A DNA stretch of 64,000 nt, taken from assembly GCF_014633365.1 (NCBI RefSeq), contig NC_068341.1, positions 41,868,044 through 41,932,043 of the forward strand, read 5' to 3'. This DNA is from Diospyros lotus (lineage: Eukaryota > Streptophyta > Magnoliopsida > Ericales > Ebenaceae). Below the pieces are notes generated by a model that was not told the origin of the DNA, searched no databases, and saw only the letters and a program-made list of their open reading frames with translations. The position numbers and the translations under genes are program-made. The number at the start of each line of letters is the position of its first letter. Within the stretch, counting starts at the first letter, position 1. Below, in pieces: positions 21,835 through 33,549 of this stretch.

Positions 21835-24411
21835 CTACAAACGAGTTTTCATGGAGCCCAAACCTTTGGCAGCGTTCTTAAGGACAAACTTCTGAATCTT
21901 GCCAGTCGACGTCTTCGGCAGCTCATCCTTGAAGATCACCGTCTTGGGCACCATGTAACGGGGAATCCGATCCCGGCAGAAGTCTATGATCTCCTTCTCC
22001 GTAGGCTTCTTCCCGCCGGCCTCAGCCTTCAGGCTCACGAACGCGCACGGCGTCTCCCCCCAGAACTCGTCCGGCCGCGCCACCACCGCCGCCTCGTTCA
22101 CCGCTGGGTGCCCGTACAGCACCGATTCCACTTCCACGCTGCTCAGGTTCTCGCCGCCACTTATGATCACGTCCTTGGACCGGTCCTTGATCTCCAGGTA
22201 CCCATCTGGGTGCATCACTCCGACGTCACCAGTGTAGAACCAGCCGTCGTCCGTCATGCATTTCGACGTGCCGGCCGGGTCTTTCAGGTAGCCCAGCATT
22301 ACGGAGCCGCCTCTCAGCACCACCTCTCCGAGCGTCGATCCGTCTCGCTTTACCCTCGCTCCGGTGCCTATTAGGAACAAAATCTATAGACTCTGACTAA
22401 TAGCTTGTTTAGAGGGCGTTTGGCTTACCGTTGTTTAAGATGACTTTTTAAACCTTTTCACTTAAAAATTTGTATAAAGTTTTAAAACAAGCTAACGTTC
22501 AAATTGATAATATATCTAAATAAATATATTTTAAATTATTAAATATATATGATTATATATTTAATTTAAAAAATTAATAAATTATCAAAATTTAATAAAA
22601 AATTAAAATAAATATATTAGTTAATAATATAAATAAATTTTATAAAAATATTAATTTTTAACGATAAAGACAAGAGATGAGAAAAAGACAAGAGATGAGA
22701 CAAGGAGATGAAGATATGAATGGGACTAGAGATAACTATTGTCATGATAGAGATGAGATGAGGAGGGAGAAAGTGATGGATTAGGAGTTTTGAGAAATAT
22801 GAAAGGAGAGAGAAATAGATAGGATTAAAAATATAAAAAATATTATTAGTACATCATGATATATATTTTAAGTTATATAATAATATTTTAATGTCTAAAA
22901 TGTCCTTATTCAAAGCGTTGAGTGACAGTGAAGGACAATAAGACGAGGAATATTTATGTTATTTATGTGCATTGTATAGTTTAAGATGTACATAAATAAT
23001 GTACGTAGCATGACTCTAAAAATATATAGTTGTTAGATTTTAAAATTATAAAATATTTAATTAAGTAAATAAGTTATAAAAATGTTTTAAAATAATTAAA
23101 AATAGTTTTTCTAAAAATACTATCAAATAATATTTAAATATTTTAATTTTTAATAAACATATATTTAAATAAATTATATATCGTTATAATTTATAGCCCA
23201 CAAAACCACTAAACCAAACAACCCTTAAAATCACCTATGGCAATAACAATTTAATGAATAAATTGTAACTAATTTGGATTATCATCAACAATACCGGCCT
23301 CAACGACGTCGATTTCAGCCATCCCGAACGTTTTCACTCCTTGTCTCGCCTTTAGCCTCGCCCGCTCCGTCGCCGGCAACCGATTCCACTGTGGCTTCCA
23401 CGCGCAGGACACCACAAGCCCGGCGGTTTCGGTCAACCCATACCCGTGGCTCACTACAAAACCAAGACTTTCCGTCCGGAAGAGAACGGCTGCCGGCGGA
23501 GGTGCTCCGGCAGTCAGAATCTGGACTGGCCGGTCGAGCGGCTTGCCGTCGGGGGAATTGGACAGCATGTTTAGGACCACGGGCGCGCCGCACATGTGGG
23601 TCACGCCGTGTTGGCGGATGGAGGCGTAGATCGTCGCCGCGTCGAACTTCCGCAGGCATATGTTGGTTCCGCCGACGGCGGCCAATCCCCACGGGAAGCT
23701 CCAGCCGTTGGCGTGGAACATGGGCAGAGTCCACAAATACACCGGCTGTTTCGGCAACGACCAGTCGATCAGGGAATCGAGCGTGATTATGAAAATCCCC
23801 CGGTGGCAGTGAACCACGCCTTTCGGCGACGCGGTGGTGCCGGAGGTGTAATTCAGCACCATCGGATCCCACTCGCTCTCGGGCCGGACCCACATGAAAC
23901 CCGGATCGCCTCCCTCCACGAAACTCTCGTAGGTGCAGTGGAAATCGGCGGTGGGTCTGGCCGGAACTTCGTTATCGGTGATGAGGATAAGGGCCGGGCG
24001 CTCCGAGGCAGGCGGAAACAGAGAGAGCGCTTCTAGGACGACAGAGGCGGACTGGCAGTCGACAAAAATGAGCCTCGATTCGCTGTGTCGGAGGAGGATG
24101 GCGGCGGTTCGGGCGTCGAGGCGGGTGTTGATGCAGTTGAGTACGGCGCCAGCCATGGGGACGGCAAAGTGGAGTTCGTACATGGCGGGAACGTTGGGCG
24201 CAACGACGGAGACCACCTGGCCGCGCTTGATCCCCATAGACGCGATCGAGGAGGCGACTCGCAAGCAGCGGCGGCGAGTCTGCGACCAGGTGAAGGTGGC
24301 CCTGCCGTAGACGATGGAGGGGCAGTCCCCGTAGACCGTCTCCGCCCTGTCCAGGAACACCAGGGGAGTGAACGGGCTGGAATTTGCCGGCCGAGGCTTC
24401 AACTGGTCCAT
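21835..24411 (-). CDS. Acyl-activating enzyme (AMP-dependent acyl-CoA synthetase), two exons
   Basis: Exons are 24411-23295 and 22367-21835, joined by a 927-nt GT-AG intron that splits a Gly codon after MAEIDVVEA. The product is 549 residues, the usual length for the plant AAE family (AAE1/AAE5/AAE11, benzoyl-CoA ligase clade). The enzyme activates a carboxylic acid with ATP and transfers it to CoA. Visible motifs are the P-loop-like [18 protein letters not shown] (188-205), MFHANGW (231-237), GAPP (302-305), YGLTET (324-329), [19 protein letters not shown] (near 415-433), [12 protein letters not shown] and TGKIQK with the catalytic Lys529. The C-terminus SMKTRL may be a weak, non-canonical peroxisomal PTS1. 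The exons are much richer in G+C than their surroundings. The substrate cannot be told; carboxylates such as benzoate, cinnamate or short/medium-chain acids are possible. The upstream in-frame ATG at 24486 only reads a (GA)n repeat. Confidence 0.93.
22412..23224 (+). mobile_element. Tourist-like MITE inside the gene intron
   Basis: The left end GAGGGCGTTTGGCTTA and the inverted right end TAAACCAAACAACCC form a terminal repeat. Both are flanked by TTA (22409-22411 and 23225-23227), the PIF/Harbinger target. The inside is AT-rich with a small 'agacaagagatgag' tandem repeat and no coding capacity. It makes up nearly all of the 927-nt intron. Confidence 0.7.
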
Positions 24412-24419
24412 CGTCTTGG

Positions 24420-24426
<7 letters not shown>

Positions 24427-24453
<27 letters not shown>
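24427..24453 (+). repeat. (CT)n microsatellite in the 5' UTR region
   Basis: A pure CT run lies just upstream of the acyl-activating enzyme ATG, so it reads (GA)n in the presumed mRNA leader. Such tracts are common in plant 5' UTRs. Confidence 0.85.
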
Positions 24454-24706
24454 AGTGACTCTAAACTCAGTCTTATCTTCTTCCAATGAACGAACTTAAA
24501 AGTGGATTTCGTTCATCGATAATGATAATGTTAATGCTACTTGCACAATCTTGTGGAGAATTTATTTGAAAATGGGAAAGGAGCCATCATTTTGCTCTCC
24601 ACAGCCATATTTTAACATACTTAAAATATTTTCATTTAAAAACTCATTTTTACCTTGATAGCTATTTTCTCTCTCAATCAGCTACCTATCAGACATACGT
24701 AGCCAC

Positions 24707-24865
24707 CAGGGGCGGATCCAGAGGGGATCCAAGGGGAGGGCTGGAGCTTCAATTTGAGGGACTGTGTATATATGTATATGTATATATTTAAATATTTATA
24801 TAATGTTTTGGTTGGGGCTGGCACGGGCTGAAGCCCGTGCCAGCCCCCCCTTGGATCCGCCACTG
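24707..24865 (+). mobile_element. hAT-type MITE with perfect 8-bp target duplication
   Basis: The ends CAGGGGCGGATCC and (inverted) CAGTGGCGGATCC are flanked on both sides by GTAGCCAC (24699-24706 and 24866-24873). It is 159 bp long with a strong internal stem (GGCTGGCACGGGCT/AGCCCGTGCCAGCC). An 8-bp duplication is diagnostic of hAT elements. Confidence 0.85.
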
Positions 24866-25019
24866 GTAGCCACCCATCCATGCCAGAGACAATGTAGCCA
24901 AAAATGCCAAACACAATGTATTTGAAAACAAAAAATAGATACAAGAATAAAAAAACACATATACATATATACATTGATAGTCACAAATATATATATATAC
25001 ATACACATACACATATATA

Positions 25020-25170
25020 TAGGGGCGGATCTAAGGGGCCGCAACCCATGCCACCCTCAGCCCTTCCAGTAAATTTGTCTTGAAATTTAGATCATTTGAG
25101 AGTAGATGGGCTATAATAAATGATGGATCTAGGGTCAGCCCTTCCCCAGATCCATCTCTGAATCCGCCTA
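25020..25170 (+). mobile_element. Second hAT-type MITE of the same terminal type
   Basis: The left end TAGGGGCGGATCTAAGGGG and the inverted right end TAGGCGGATTCAGAG resemble the element at 24707. The flanks are TATA repeats, so the 8-bp duplication is only approximate (catatata / tgtatata). Confidence 0.65.
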
Positions 25171-25616
25171 TGTATATATATGCATATACACATAGATAGC
25201 AATCATGGCTGACAAGAATATTTGTCGACGATACCGATTTTTATGGCCCCTCGAACCTTGGGGTTTGGAGCGCCTTGAAGGTCGATCGTCGCGGTTGCCT
25301 TTCGTTCTCTATTTCGTCTCTTCGATACTTTCAGGAAAAGCATTCTCTTCTTTGAAGCCAGAGATCTGCATATATATATATATGTATGTATCTGTCATGA
25401 TGATGGCGGTCGTTGATCGGCAAACATTTGCCGACTATTTCATTTGTTTGGGTTTGAGATGTGTTTATTGGTTTTAGAGATGTGATAAAAAGTGGATATT
25501 TAAAAAAAAAAAAAAATAACTGTAAAGAGTGATAACATTGCTGCAAAACATAAAAAAAAGGGGAATATGCATTTTTAATGGGAGCAAAAAGGGTGATTGC
25601 AATTAGAATTTATCTT

Positions 25617-25809
25617 TGACAAATCTACTCAAATTACAAACTAATCCTCTCTTTCAATTACAAATTTACCCTCAAATGAAGACTCCAATTTACAGAGATG
25701 ATATTAATTGGACAAAAATCAGAGATGTTATGTAAATTGGGGTCTTCAATTTGAGGGTAAATTTGTAATTAAAAGAGAGGATAAGTTTGTAATTTGAGTA
25801 AGATTGTCA
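25617..25809 (+). repeat. Short foldback (hairpin) element
   Basis: Arms 25617-25694 and 25731-25809 are nearly perfect inverted copies of about 78 bp around a loop of about 36 bp. Each arm carries 'ctctctttYaattacaaatttaccctc'-type sequence. It could be a tiny MITE or a small-RNA-producing hairpin. Confidence 0.8.
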
Positions 25810-26090
25810 AATTAATTGTCCAAAAGATTGTGGAAGTAGCATTCCAGAGACAGTATCATCTTCTTGATAGGAAATGACTTGCCGGTTTGTTTAGGTTAAA
25901 TATTTAATTGGAAGTCAGATAGTGACACAACTTTCTTTATTTATAAAAATTCCAAATTTTAATATTACTAGTCAGTCTGCCCGTCTGCTACCCAAAGTAC
26001 ACGATAACTAAACGGACAAGTTCATTTTGAGAAAAAATTTAAAAATTTAATCTCTCTGATAAAGATACGATCCAATTAAAAATTTAGATT

Positions 26091-26595
26091 ACCTTCTCTT
26101 TATTTTTTATTTTTTATTTTTAAATTTTGAATTTATTTTTAATTTTCTATTTTGATAGTTTGTTTTTAAAAAATTAAAAATACTTTCTCTTTTCATTTTA
26201 AAAAGTTATTTCTCAAAACAAAAAATTAGAAGACGTATTTTCTTTGAAATTTTAAAAATAATTTTTTAATAATATTTTATTCAATAAATTTGATTATTTA
26301 ATAAATTAAAAATATTTAATATTAATATATTATTAAAAAAATATACATTTTAAAGTTAATGAATTTTGTAATATTTTTTTTTATTACAATAATAAAATAT
26401 AAATAAATAAATATGTTTTGAATTTAGAATTTATTTTGAATGAAAACACTCAAAATAACTTTTTGTTGTTTTGAGTTTTCTTTATAATTTTTTTTAATTT
26501 TCAAAAATATATTTTTAAAAACAGCAAAGAAAATACTTTTTCATTATTTTAAAAAATCAAAAATTAAAAATGAATTGAAAACAATAAAGAGAACG
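26091..26595 (+). mobile_element. AT-rich non-autonomous element, copy 1
   Basis: The ends are inverted repeats (TTCTCTTTATTTTTTATTTT / AATAAAGAGAACG). The body aligns along its length with the reverse complement of 30018-30550. Near-identical short sequences (taatctctYtgataaagata) flank both sides. No coding capacity. The superfamily is not clear, possibly Mutator-like. Confidence 0.65.
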
Positions 26596-27363
26596 TAACT
26601 TTAATCTCTTTGATAAAGATATAATCTTGTCGAGAGATACAATCCAATCTATCATCATCTTATAATATTCTAAATTTCTAAACACATTTGACAAATCATC
26701 TACATTGCTTAGAAAGTTATTTTTAGATAATATTTATAATATTTTTGTTTCTAAGTTTATAATATTTTTATTTATAAGTTTAGTTTTTTTTTTTGTATTA
26801 TTTTCTTAACCATTACAATAAGGACTGATGGTTAGTATTACTCATTTTATAATTATAATTGCTACAAAATCTAAGGTGAAGTGTCAAATAAGCCATCGCG
26901 ATTGGGTCCCATAAATAAATTACTAGAAATATACAAATTGCAATGATATGGATTATGTTTGTGATTCAGTGAGGTTAGCTTGGCCCGTGATAAAGTTAGG
27001 AGTGTTGTCCGGAGGTTTTGTTTGGTAAAATGAGAAAAATAAAGAGAGTATTAAGATAAGGTCAAAATAGTTTTTGAATCAAGATGTGGAATGATTAAGA
27101 TAAAGTTAAAAAATATTTTAATATTTGAATTAAATTGTTTATTAAATTATTTAGAATACATTAGAGGATACATGCGTCATTTTTTTCTTATATGTAGGGA
27201 CTAAGATATACTTATCTTGAGAGAGAGAAAATATATACATATCTTGAAAAATCAAGATAAAAGGTCACAAGATGATTTTTTCAAGAATTGTTAAATAAGT
27301 TTAACAAACATGTTAGAAATGATAGAAGTTTCTAGATGCAACCCATATTTTAGTTTTTTCACC
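26596..27363. other. Intergenic, no gene seen
   Basis: AT-rich, no domain or repeat partner recognised. Confidence 0.5.
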
Positions 27364-27368
27364 CCATA

Positions 27369-29588
27369 TGTAATGCCTCGTTAATGGTGATTTAAATTAA
27401 TTTTGGGATAATTTGATTGAAAAGAAATAGTAAAATAATTTGTTGTGATTAAATAAAATTAAATTATGTGATTTTAAGAAAATAAGAAATTAAGATAATT
27501 AATTTTGTTATTTTAGGAATTTATGGAATTAGAAAAAAATTGAAATAAATTAATTTGTGTAATTTTTAGAAAGTTCGGCTATTATTGTAATTAGTATAGA
27601 GGGTGTGTGTGTAATTTATGAAAATTTGGGGGTGCTGGCATGAATCGCGAAAAAGGGCAAAAGTCACTTCAAATATAATTTAAGTTGCATATAGGTTAAG
27701 AGGTGTGTGTGGGTGGTCGCGGGTTCGAATCCGGGGGGGATGTGCGCGAGGGTTGATTTTAATCAGCCTAAGAACGTCGAAACGACGTCGTTTTTATAAA
27801 GGCGGTGGCCTCTCTAGCGGCTAGCCGTGCGCTGCCACGTGGTGCCCCCTCCCTTGCTCATTTTTTGCAACAATTAAAGCCCAATTTCGGGCATGTTTTG
27901 TGCGAGCAACAGTAAGAAAAAATTATAGAAAAGCAGCAGCGTGCTCGCGTGAGAATTTCAAAACTTTGGAGCCAAAAATCAGATTAAATCCCGTTTAATT
28001 CCAGAATTAATATTCCAGGTATGTAGATAAATTAGTAATTAATATTCTCTGTGGTTGAAATTTTATTTAGAGCATAATTTTATTAATTTTGGCGAATAAT
28101 TGGGATATTACAGTCTGTTTAATTTTGACCGTGTTTGGGTCAAACGAACCTAAGGCTATCTTCAGAAAGGTAAGTTCTTTATACCCTCATTGTCGATTCT
28201 TTCGATGTCAATTTATTTGACCTCCCTTCGTTGGTTTCGGCTGTTAATAAATTATAGAATTTAAAACGGTTTGTTTTAAAATTTAATTTATTAAACTGGT
28301 CTCGAGGGTTTTATTCATTGGTTGCCTACGGGGGTTTGTGCCACCCCCAAGCCTATGGGAATGATATCGTATTCACCCGGGGCTAGGTTTTTAGCTGTTC
28401 GGGTATTATTATGGATTTTTGATTATTTATTGACTAGAGCGGTTGTGCAGTGGGGGCAAGGATAGGCTGTTCAGTGACGGTGTGACTGTCGTACAGTCCA
28501 TCTTAGACCGTTAGATGGTATCTCCTGGTCACTGACCGGTGCCAAGCACTGTTGACTGGCCCTGCCGTTACGTGATTATAGCATGATCTGGTATCATTTT
28601 ATTCTTGTTGCATGGTTTGGTATGCACATGGGTACGGGCTGCATGTTGGGTTTATCATGATTTGGTTATGTTTGGTCACGAACAATCTAGTTTGGTTATG
28701 CTGCATCCAGCACGGGCATATGCATCGCGTGTGATTTACTATATGGGCGGAGCATAGCCTAATGACTGGATGTATGGGCGCCTTGTATCACGTTGATGCT
28801 CATTACGCCATTGCATTTTATATGCATTGCATGGTTACTGGTAGTATTTAGTTCTCGGATGGGAGTACTGTTCCGAGGGAGCCTATGGCTCGGGTGTCGG
28901 GAGTACCGACATGGACACGGGTGACGGGAGTACCGACCCGGGACAGTGCGCATAGGTTTGTTGGAGATCTATGTTGCCTTTCAGGGCAGCTGTAGGTTGG
29001 TATGGGACTTGGATGCCAGGTATCTTACGTGGGCCCCAAGGACCAGTACATGTTTTTATTATACGGCACTATTGCGTTGTTGCGTCACATGGCTTGTGTG
29101 TATATGTAGGTTTATATTTGGAGTGATCTCCTCTTTTGTTTCATTTACAGCCTTCCTTTTCATATAAGCTTGCTGAGTCTTGCGACTCACCTTGCTTTCC
29201 ATCATTCCAGGTAAGGGTAAAGCAAAAGTCGAGGGCGAGGACCGCGCCACCTAGTAGCCAGCCGTGTCGGTAGGGTGTACAGTTTGCTACCCCTATCTTC
29301 TATGATGTTTTGTTAGGAGTTCTGACTCTCATTTTTTACTATGCCGGGTTGTCCCTTGTATTTCCTACTCATTGGCACAGGGTTTATGTATATTTATATA
29401 CTCCGTGGCCGCTATTTTGGCGGGGTTCTTGTGGGCGTGCATGTATATTGTGTTTGCTTCCGCTGTTGTATTTTTCGTATGTATGCATGCCAGGGTATAT
29501 TTGTCTTATGTCTATTTCTCTTCCCTTATGTAAGCACTTTCGTTCGGATAGACCGGGTGGTTGAGATATTCGGGCGGGGGTGCTTACA
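27369..29588 (+). mobile_element. Solo LTR (gypsy-type), 2.2 kb, with perfect 5-bp target duplication
   Basis: It starts TGTAATGCC and ends GGGGTGCTTACA, flanked by CCATA on both sides (27364-27368 and 29589-29593). It contains a TATA box (TATAAA, 27795-27800) and the block GCTGAGTCTTGCGACTCACC before CATCATTCCAGG, a pattern often seen in plant gypsy LTRs. No internal region or second LTR is present, so it arose by LTR-LTR recombination. The same family occurs inverted at 51188-53927. Confidence 0.85.
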
Positions 29589-29614
29589 CCATATCTTGAT
29601 TAACAAACACCCCT

Positions 29615-29785
29615 TTATGGTATAGATCAAGTGGTTGGGTAAACGATATGTCGGTGTCAGTTTGATGGGTCGTGAGTTCAGTTCTCACCCTACGCAGTGA
29701 AACAAAGCCTCACACTTGCGATTTACTTTCTTTTAACATAATCGATGGCACCAGCACCGAGGGTCGTGTAAGAGCAGTTATCCCA
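29615..29785 (+). mobile_element. tRNA-derived SINE
   Basis: It has an A-box-like GATCAAGTGGTTGGG and a B-box-like GTGAGTTCAGTTCTC about 45 bases later. A tail shared with the copies at 34110 and 47042 (ttgcgatttactttc) follows. It lies just right of the solo LTR. Confidence 0.6.
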
Positions 29786-30017
29786 AATTTAGAGTGTTAG
29801 TAAAATTGAATAAAATTTAAAAATAAAAAATCAACTATAAAAGGCTAGCATGGTTTTGAATTTAAATGTGCAATGACTTATTTGATAATTTTTAAATCAT
29901 TAACCTCATATTTAAAAGTATAGCAATTTATTTATGATATATTGTGGGCAAAAATTTATTAAAAGATTAAAAAATTTTAAAAATCCAAAATAATATTTTT
30001 GACTAAAAAATTAAGGT

Positions 30018-30550
30018 TGCATTCTCTTTACTGCAAGTTTTTTTTAGTTTTCAATTTTATAAAATAATAAAAACGTGTTATCTTTACTGTTTTCAAAATG
30101 TGTTCTTTTTACTATTTTCAAAAATACATTTTTGAAAATAAAAAAAAAATTATAAAGAAAACTCAAAACAACAAAAAATTATTTTGAGTATTTTCATCCA
30201 AAACAAACTCTAAACTCAAAACACATTTATTTATTTATTTATATTTGATTATTATGATGGAAAAAAATATTATAAAATTCATTAACTTTAAAATATAGAT
30301 TTTTTTAATAATTTATAAACATTAAATATTTTTAATTTACTAAATAATCAAATTTATTGAATAAAATATCATTAAAAATTTATTTTCAAAATTTCAAAAA
30401 GAATGCATTTTCTAATTTTCTATTTTAAGAAATATTTTTTCAAAATGACAAAGAGAACGCGTTTTCAATTTTTTAAAAACAGACTATCAAAACAGAAACT
30501 GAAAATGAATTCAAAACTCAAAACTAAAAATTAAAAAATAAAGAGAACGC
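30018..30550 (-). mobile_element. AT-rich non-autonomous element, copy 2 (inverted)
   Basis: This copy matches 26091-26595 in reverse complement with the same TTCTCTTTA-type ends. Together the two copies form an inverted pair around the solo LTR. Confidence 0.65.
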
Positions 30551-30555
30551 TGTCT

Positions 30556-32432
30556 AAATTTTCCAGATAGTCAAAACATTGGTCTTCCGATGACCAAGAA
30601 TTATGAGAGAACTTTACAGTCTCCCGGAGATTATTACATTAAGAGACCCTTGCTATCTTCCAAAAGATCAACTAGTGAGGAGGCCATAATGGTTTCCCAA
30701 TTATTAGACGGCTAGGAAATCGAGAAACTATTATTGTCCATGTCTTGTAATTTTTTCCTTTATTAAGGGGAGGGGTCACGAACAAAGATCAAATTGGATA
30801 ACTTCAACATTCAAATATTTATATAAAAAATTATGCAAAATTGAAAAAAATTATCTATAAAAAATTATAATTATAATAGATCTCGAAGCATCAAAATAAA
30901 CATTATCTATAAGATTTTTAATTATAGTATATATCAAAAAAATTTATATTTTTTTATAGATAGATGAACGTTTATTCCAAAGATGATGCGTTTCTAATAC
31001 TAATTTTAATATAATATTTAAGTTTTTAGTGTCTAATTCAAGGGTCAAAGTATTTGCATGGAAAGTGCATTGAGCCCACTTATTATTCTATTTCTTATAG
31101 AATATAAACAGTTTAATGACGATATTTTTTAATTAATAAATTTATTATTATATTCGAATAACAATAATTTAGATCTTACTCAAATAAAGTGGCTAATTGG
31201 TTGGAAGAGTACAACAAATTATTTGACAATTTGCTTTAAAATTTATTTCAAATTTTAAAATAAAATAATTTAAAATATCTAGATCAAACCTATTTTTTTT
31301 TATCTTATTTTCACAAATGCGATTCCTCTATAGATTTATATGTAAACTCATCTATATAATTATTTTAATATTCTTTATTTTAAAAAACAAAAACTAACTC
31401 TACGAATAAGATTCCAACCTATGACCTCCCCTTAAAATAAATAAATTTATTTTATTATTACATTAAATTTTAAAATAGTTAAATACTTAATGGTTATTAG
31501 AAGACATATTAAAGGACACGAAGCAATTTATTACAAAATATAAAGACCAAGAAGGACGACTTTTACTAACGAGGGCATCTAACGCAAGAGTTTACTTTCT
31601 TTAAAATGAATAATGAATTGGACGACAAATTTAGACCATGAAACACAATTTACGATGGCTTCTAAATATTTTAATGATTTTTAAATCCATCAAAATGTCA
31701 CCATTCTTTCTCTTTTTTTTTTATTTTTTATTTGGGGTATCTGAAATTCAACCGGCTAATCTTCAAGAGCGAGCAATTTTCTCCTTTGATGCATTCCCTA
31801 ATAAATTTAGATGTGATCATAGTGTATACACACTCAAAACTGAACATTCAACGCAATCCATATAAGACTTGATTTCTACCCTTATTGTTACTTTCCAACT
31901 AAATATTGTCTTCCAACAATAATTATATCTTTTAAATCGCCGCACTAATTTAAATCCCAATACTTTATATAAAACTCTAAATATCTTATCACTACATCAT
32001 GTCATGGGACGTCACCATTCTTATCTCATTTCCATCGTTGTCACTGCTTAACTATCACTTTGTATATTAATATCACATTAGCTTAAGATAATGTAAATTT
32101 ACACCAAATTCATAATAAAATAATAAGAAGTTGGTAATTAACAATAATAGTGTTAGAATAGACCACTACCTCAGCAAGATTGACTCTTATCCCAAATTAA
32201 TTTGGCCTTATACTTCTTGTATGAGTGAGAAAAAAAAAACTCTTTCAGACCCAAATCAAAATAACAGTACTTCAATACTTATATATAGTAAAGTATTTGG
32301 GAAATAACTCATGGATGTTCACAATGGAATATGATATTGTACCTTTAGCTTACCTCTTAGTTATTCTTATATTTTTTAGGTTAAGATTTATGATAAACAC
32401 TCTAATAAGAATTCATCAACCTTATCTATTTT
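30556..32432. other. Intergenic, no gene seen
   Basis: Very AT-rich. The small open frame 31638-31865 has a hydrophobic N-terminus but no conserved features. Confidence 0.5.
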
Positions 32433-32435
32433 TTA

Positions 32436-33158
32436 GAGGGCGTTTGGTACGAGAGAAGTTTTTAAATTCCTGATATTTATGATTCTTAAAAATACTCTTG
32501 AAAATCTTTGATTTTCAAGATTTATCCAATTCTATGTTTAATTACGTATAAATATTTTTAGGAATGTTGAGTATTCTTTTTTGAAAATCTTACATTCTTA
32601 TATTTGGTTTAAATGTAATATTTTTAGGAATTCATGTTTTTTTTCTAAAATTACCTTTATTTAATTTTTTATTTAAAAAATGATAAATTTCTTCTATTAT
32701 ATAAAATATTGAGACCCACAACATCTTTAAAAAGTCAAAAAAATGTCATTTTTTACACATTATGTATATATATATGCATGTGTATATATATATAATATAT
32801 ATAATAATATATATGTTTGTATGAATATCTATTTTAATATATATAATATAATATTTTATAATAAATAATATAAATATATTATAATATATATTTATATATA
32901 ATATGTTTGTATGGGGTTATAAAAAAATAAGGGGTGTTTTAGTCTTTTTCTTTATTAAAAATATTCTCAAGTTCATAAGAAACTTAGATTTCCCACCCCC
33001 TATAAAAAAAAATTTGTGGGAAAGTTGTTTGAAAATCGTTTACAGGAATTTTATTTTTCATGATTCTTTTTATAAAAAAATTATACCAAATATGAGATTA
33101 TAGATTCTCAATCTAATATTTTCAAAAATTTTAAAATTTCTCTTGCATCAAACGCACC
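32436..33158 (+). mobile_element. Tourist-like MITE
   Basis: The left end GAGGGCGTTTGGTACGAGAG and the inverted right end GGTGCGTTTGATGCAAGAG form terminal inverted repeats flanked by TTA (32433-32435 and 33159-33161). It has the same terminal type as the MITE in the acyl-activating enzyme intron. The interior is AT-rich with (TA)n blocks at 32764-32910. Confidence 0.75.
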
Positions 33159-33549
33159 TTAAAGAATTAATTAATTCTCGTTAGTGATTCTCATTAGTTT
33201 CGTTAGTCCAAGAGTGACTTGAATTGAGATTATTGGATAAGCATGGAATATCCTATGCTAGGTTCATTGATGTTTGGACACTTGTACCAAAAAAGCTTGA
33301 CATACCCTTCTTGTGTTATATTTTATTGGATTTGGATTTATCTATTTCCAGCATTCTTGGAATTGCCTCGCTTTGATAGCTTAGCTTGGGATAATTACCT
33401 CTTAAAAGAGAGTTTATCGAATAGGTGTTCTCATATATTATTTTACCTAAACTATGCTTTGTGAAGATTATATATATCTCGGTTGAGAAAATATTTCAAT
33501 GGCTATCTTTTCCTCAAATTGGATTCTTTTTATATTTCTTCTTTCAAAA

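Noticed and set aside
24412..24486. Longer N-terminus for the acyl-activating enzyme
   Set aside because: It would translate a (GA)n microsatellite into alternating Glu/Arg. Family proteins start close to the Met at 24411.
23274..24489. Long open frames on the plus strand opposite the acyl-activating enzyme exon
   Set aside because: They are shadow frames caused by high G+C content; the domain motifs are on the minus strand.
27700..27745. tRNA-like B box (GGTTCGAATCC)
   Set aside because: It lies inside the solo LTR without an A box at the right distance or a cloverleaf; not a tRNA gene.
29310..29625. Hydrophobic open frames of 84-94 codons
   Set aside because: They lie within and across the end of the solo LTR and are not conserved in the sister LTR.
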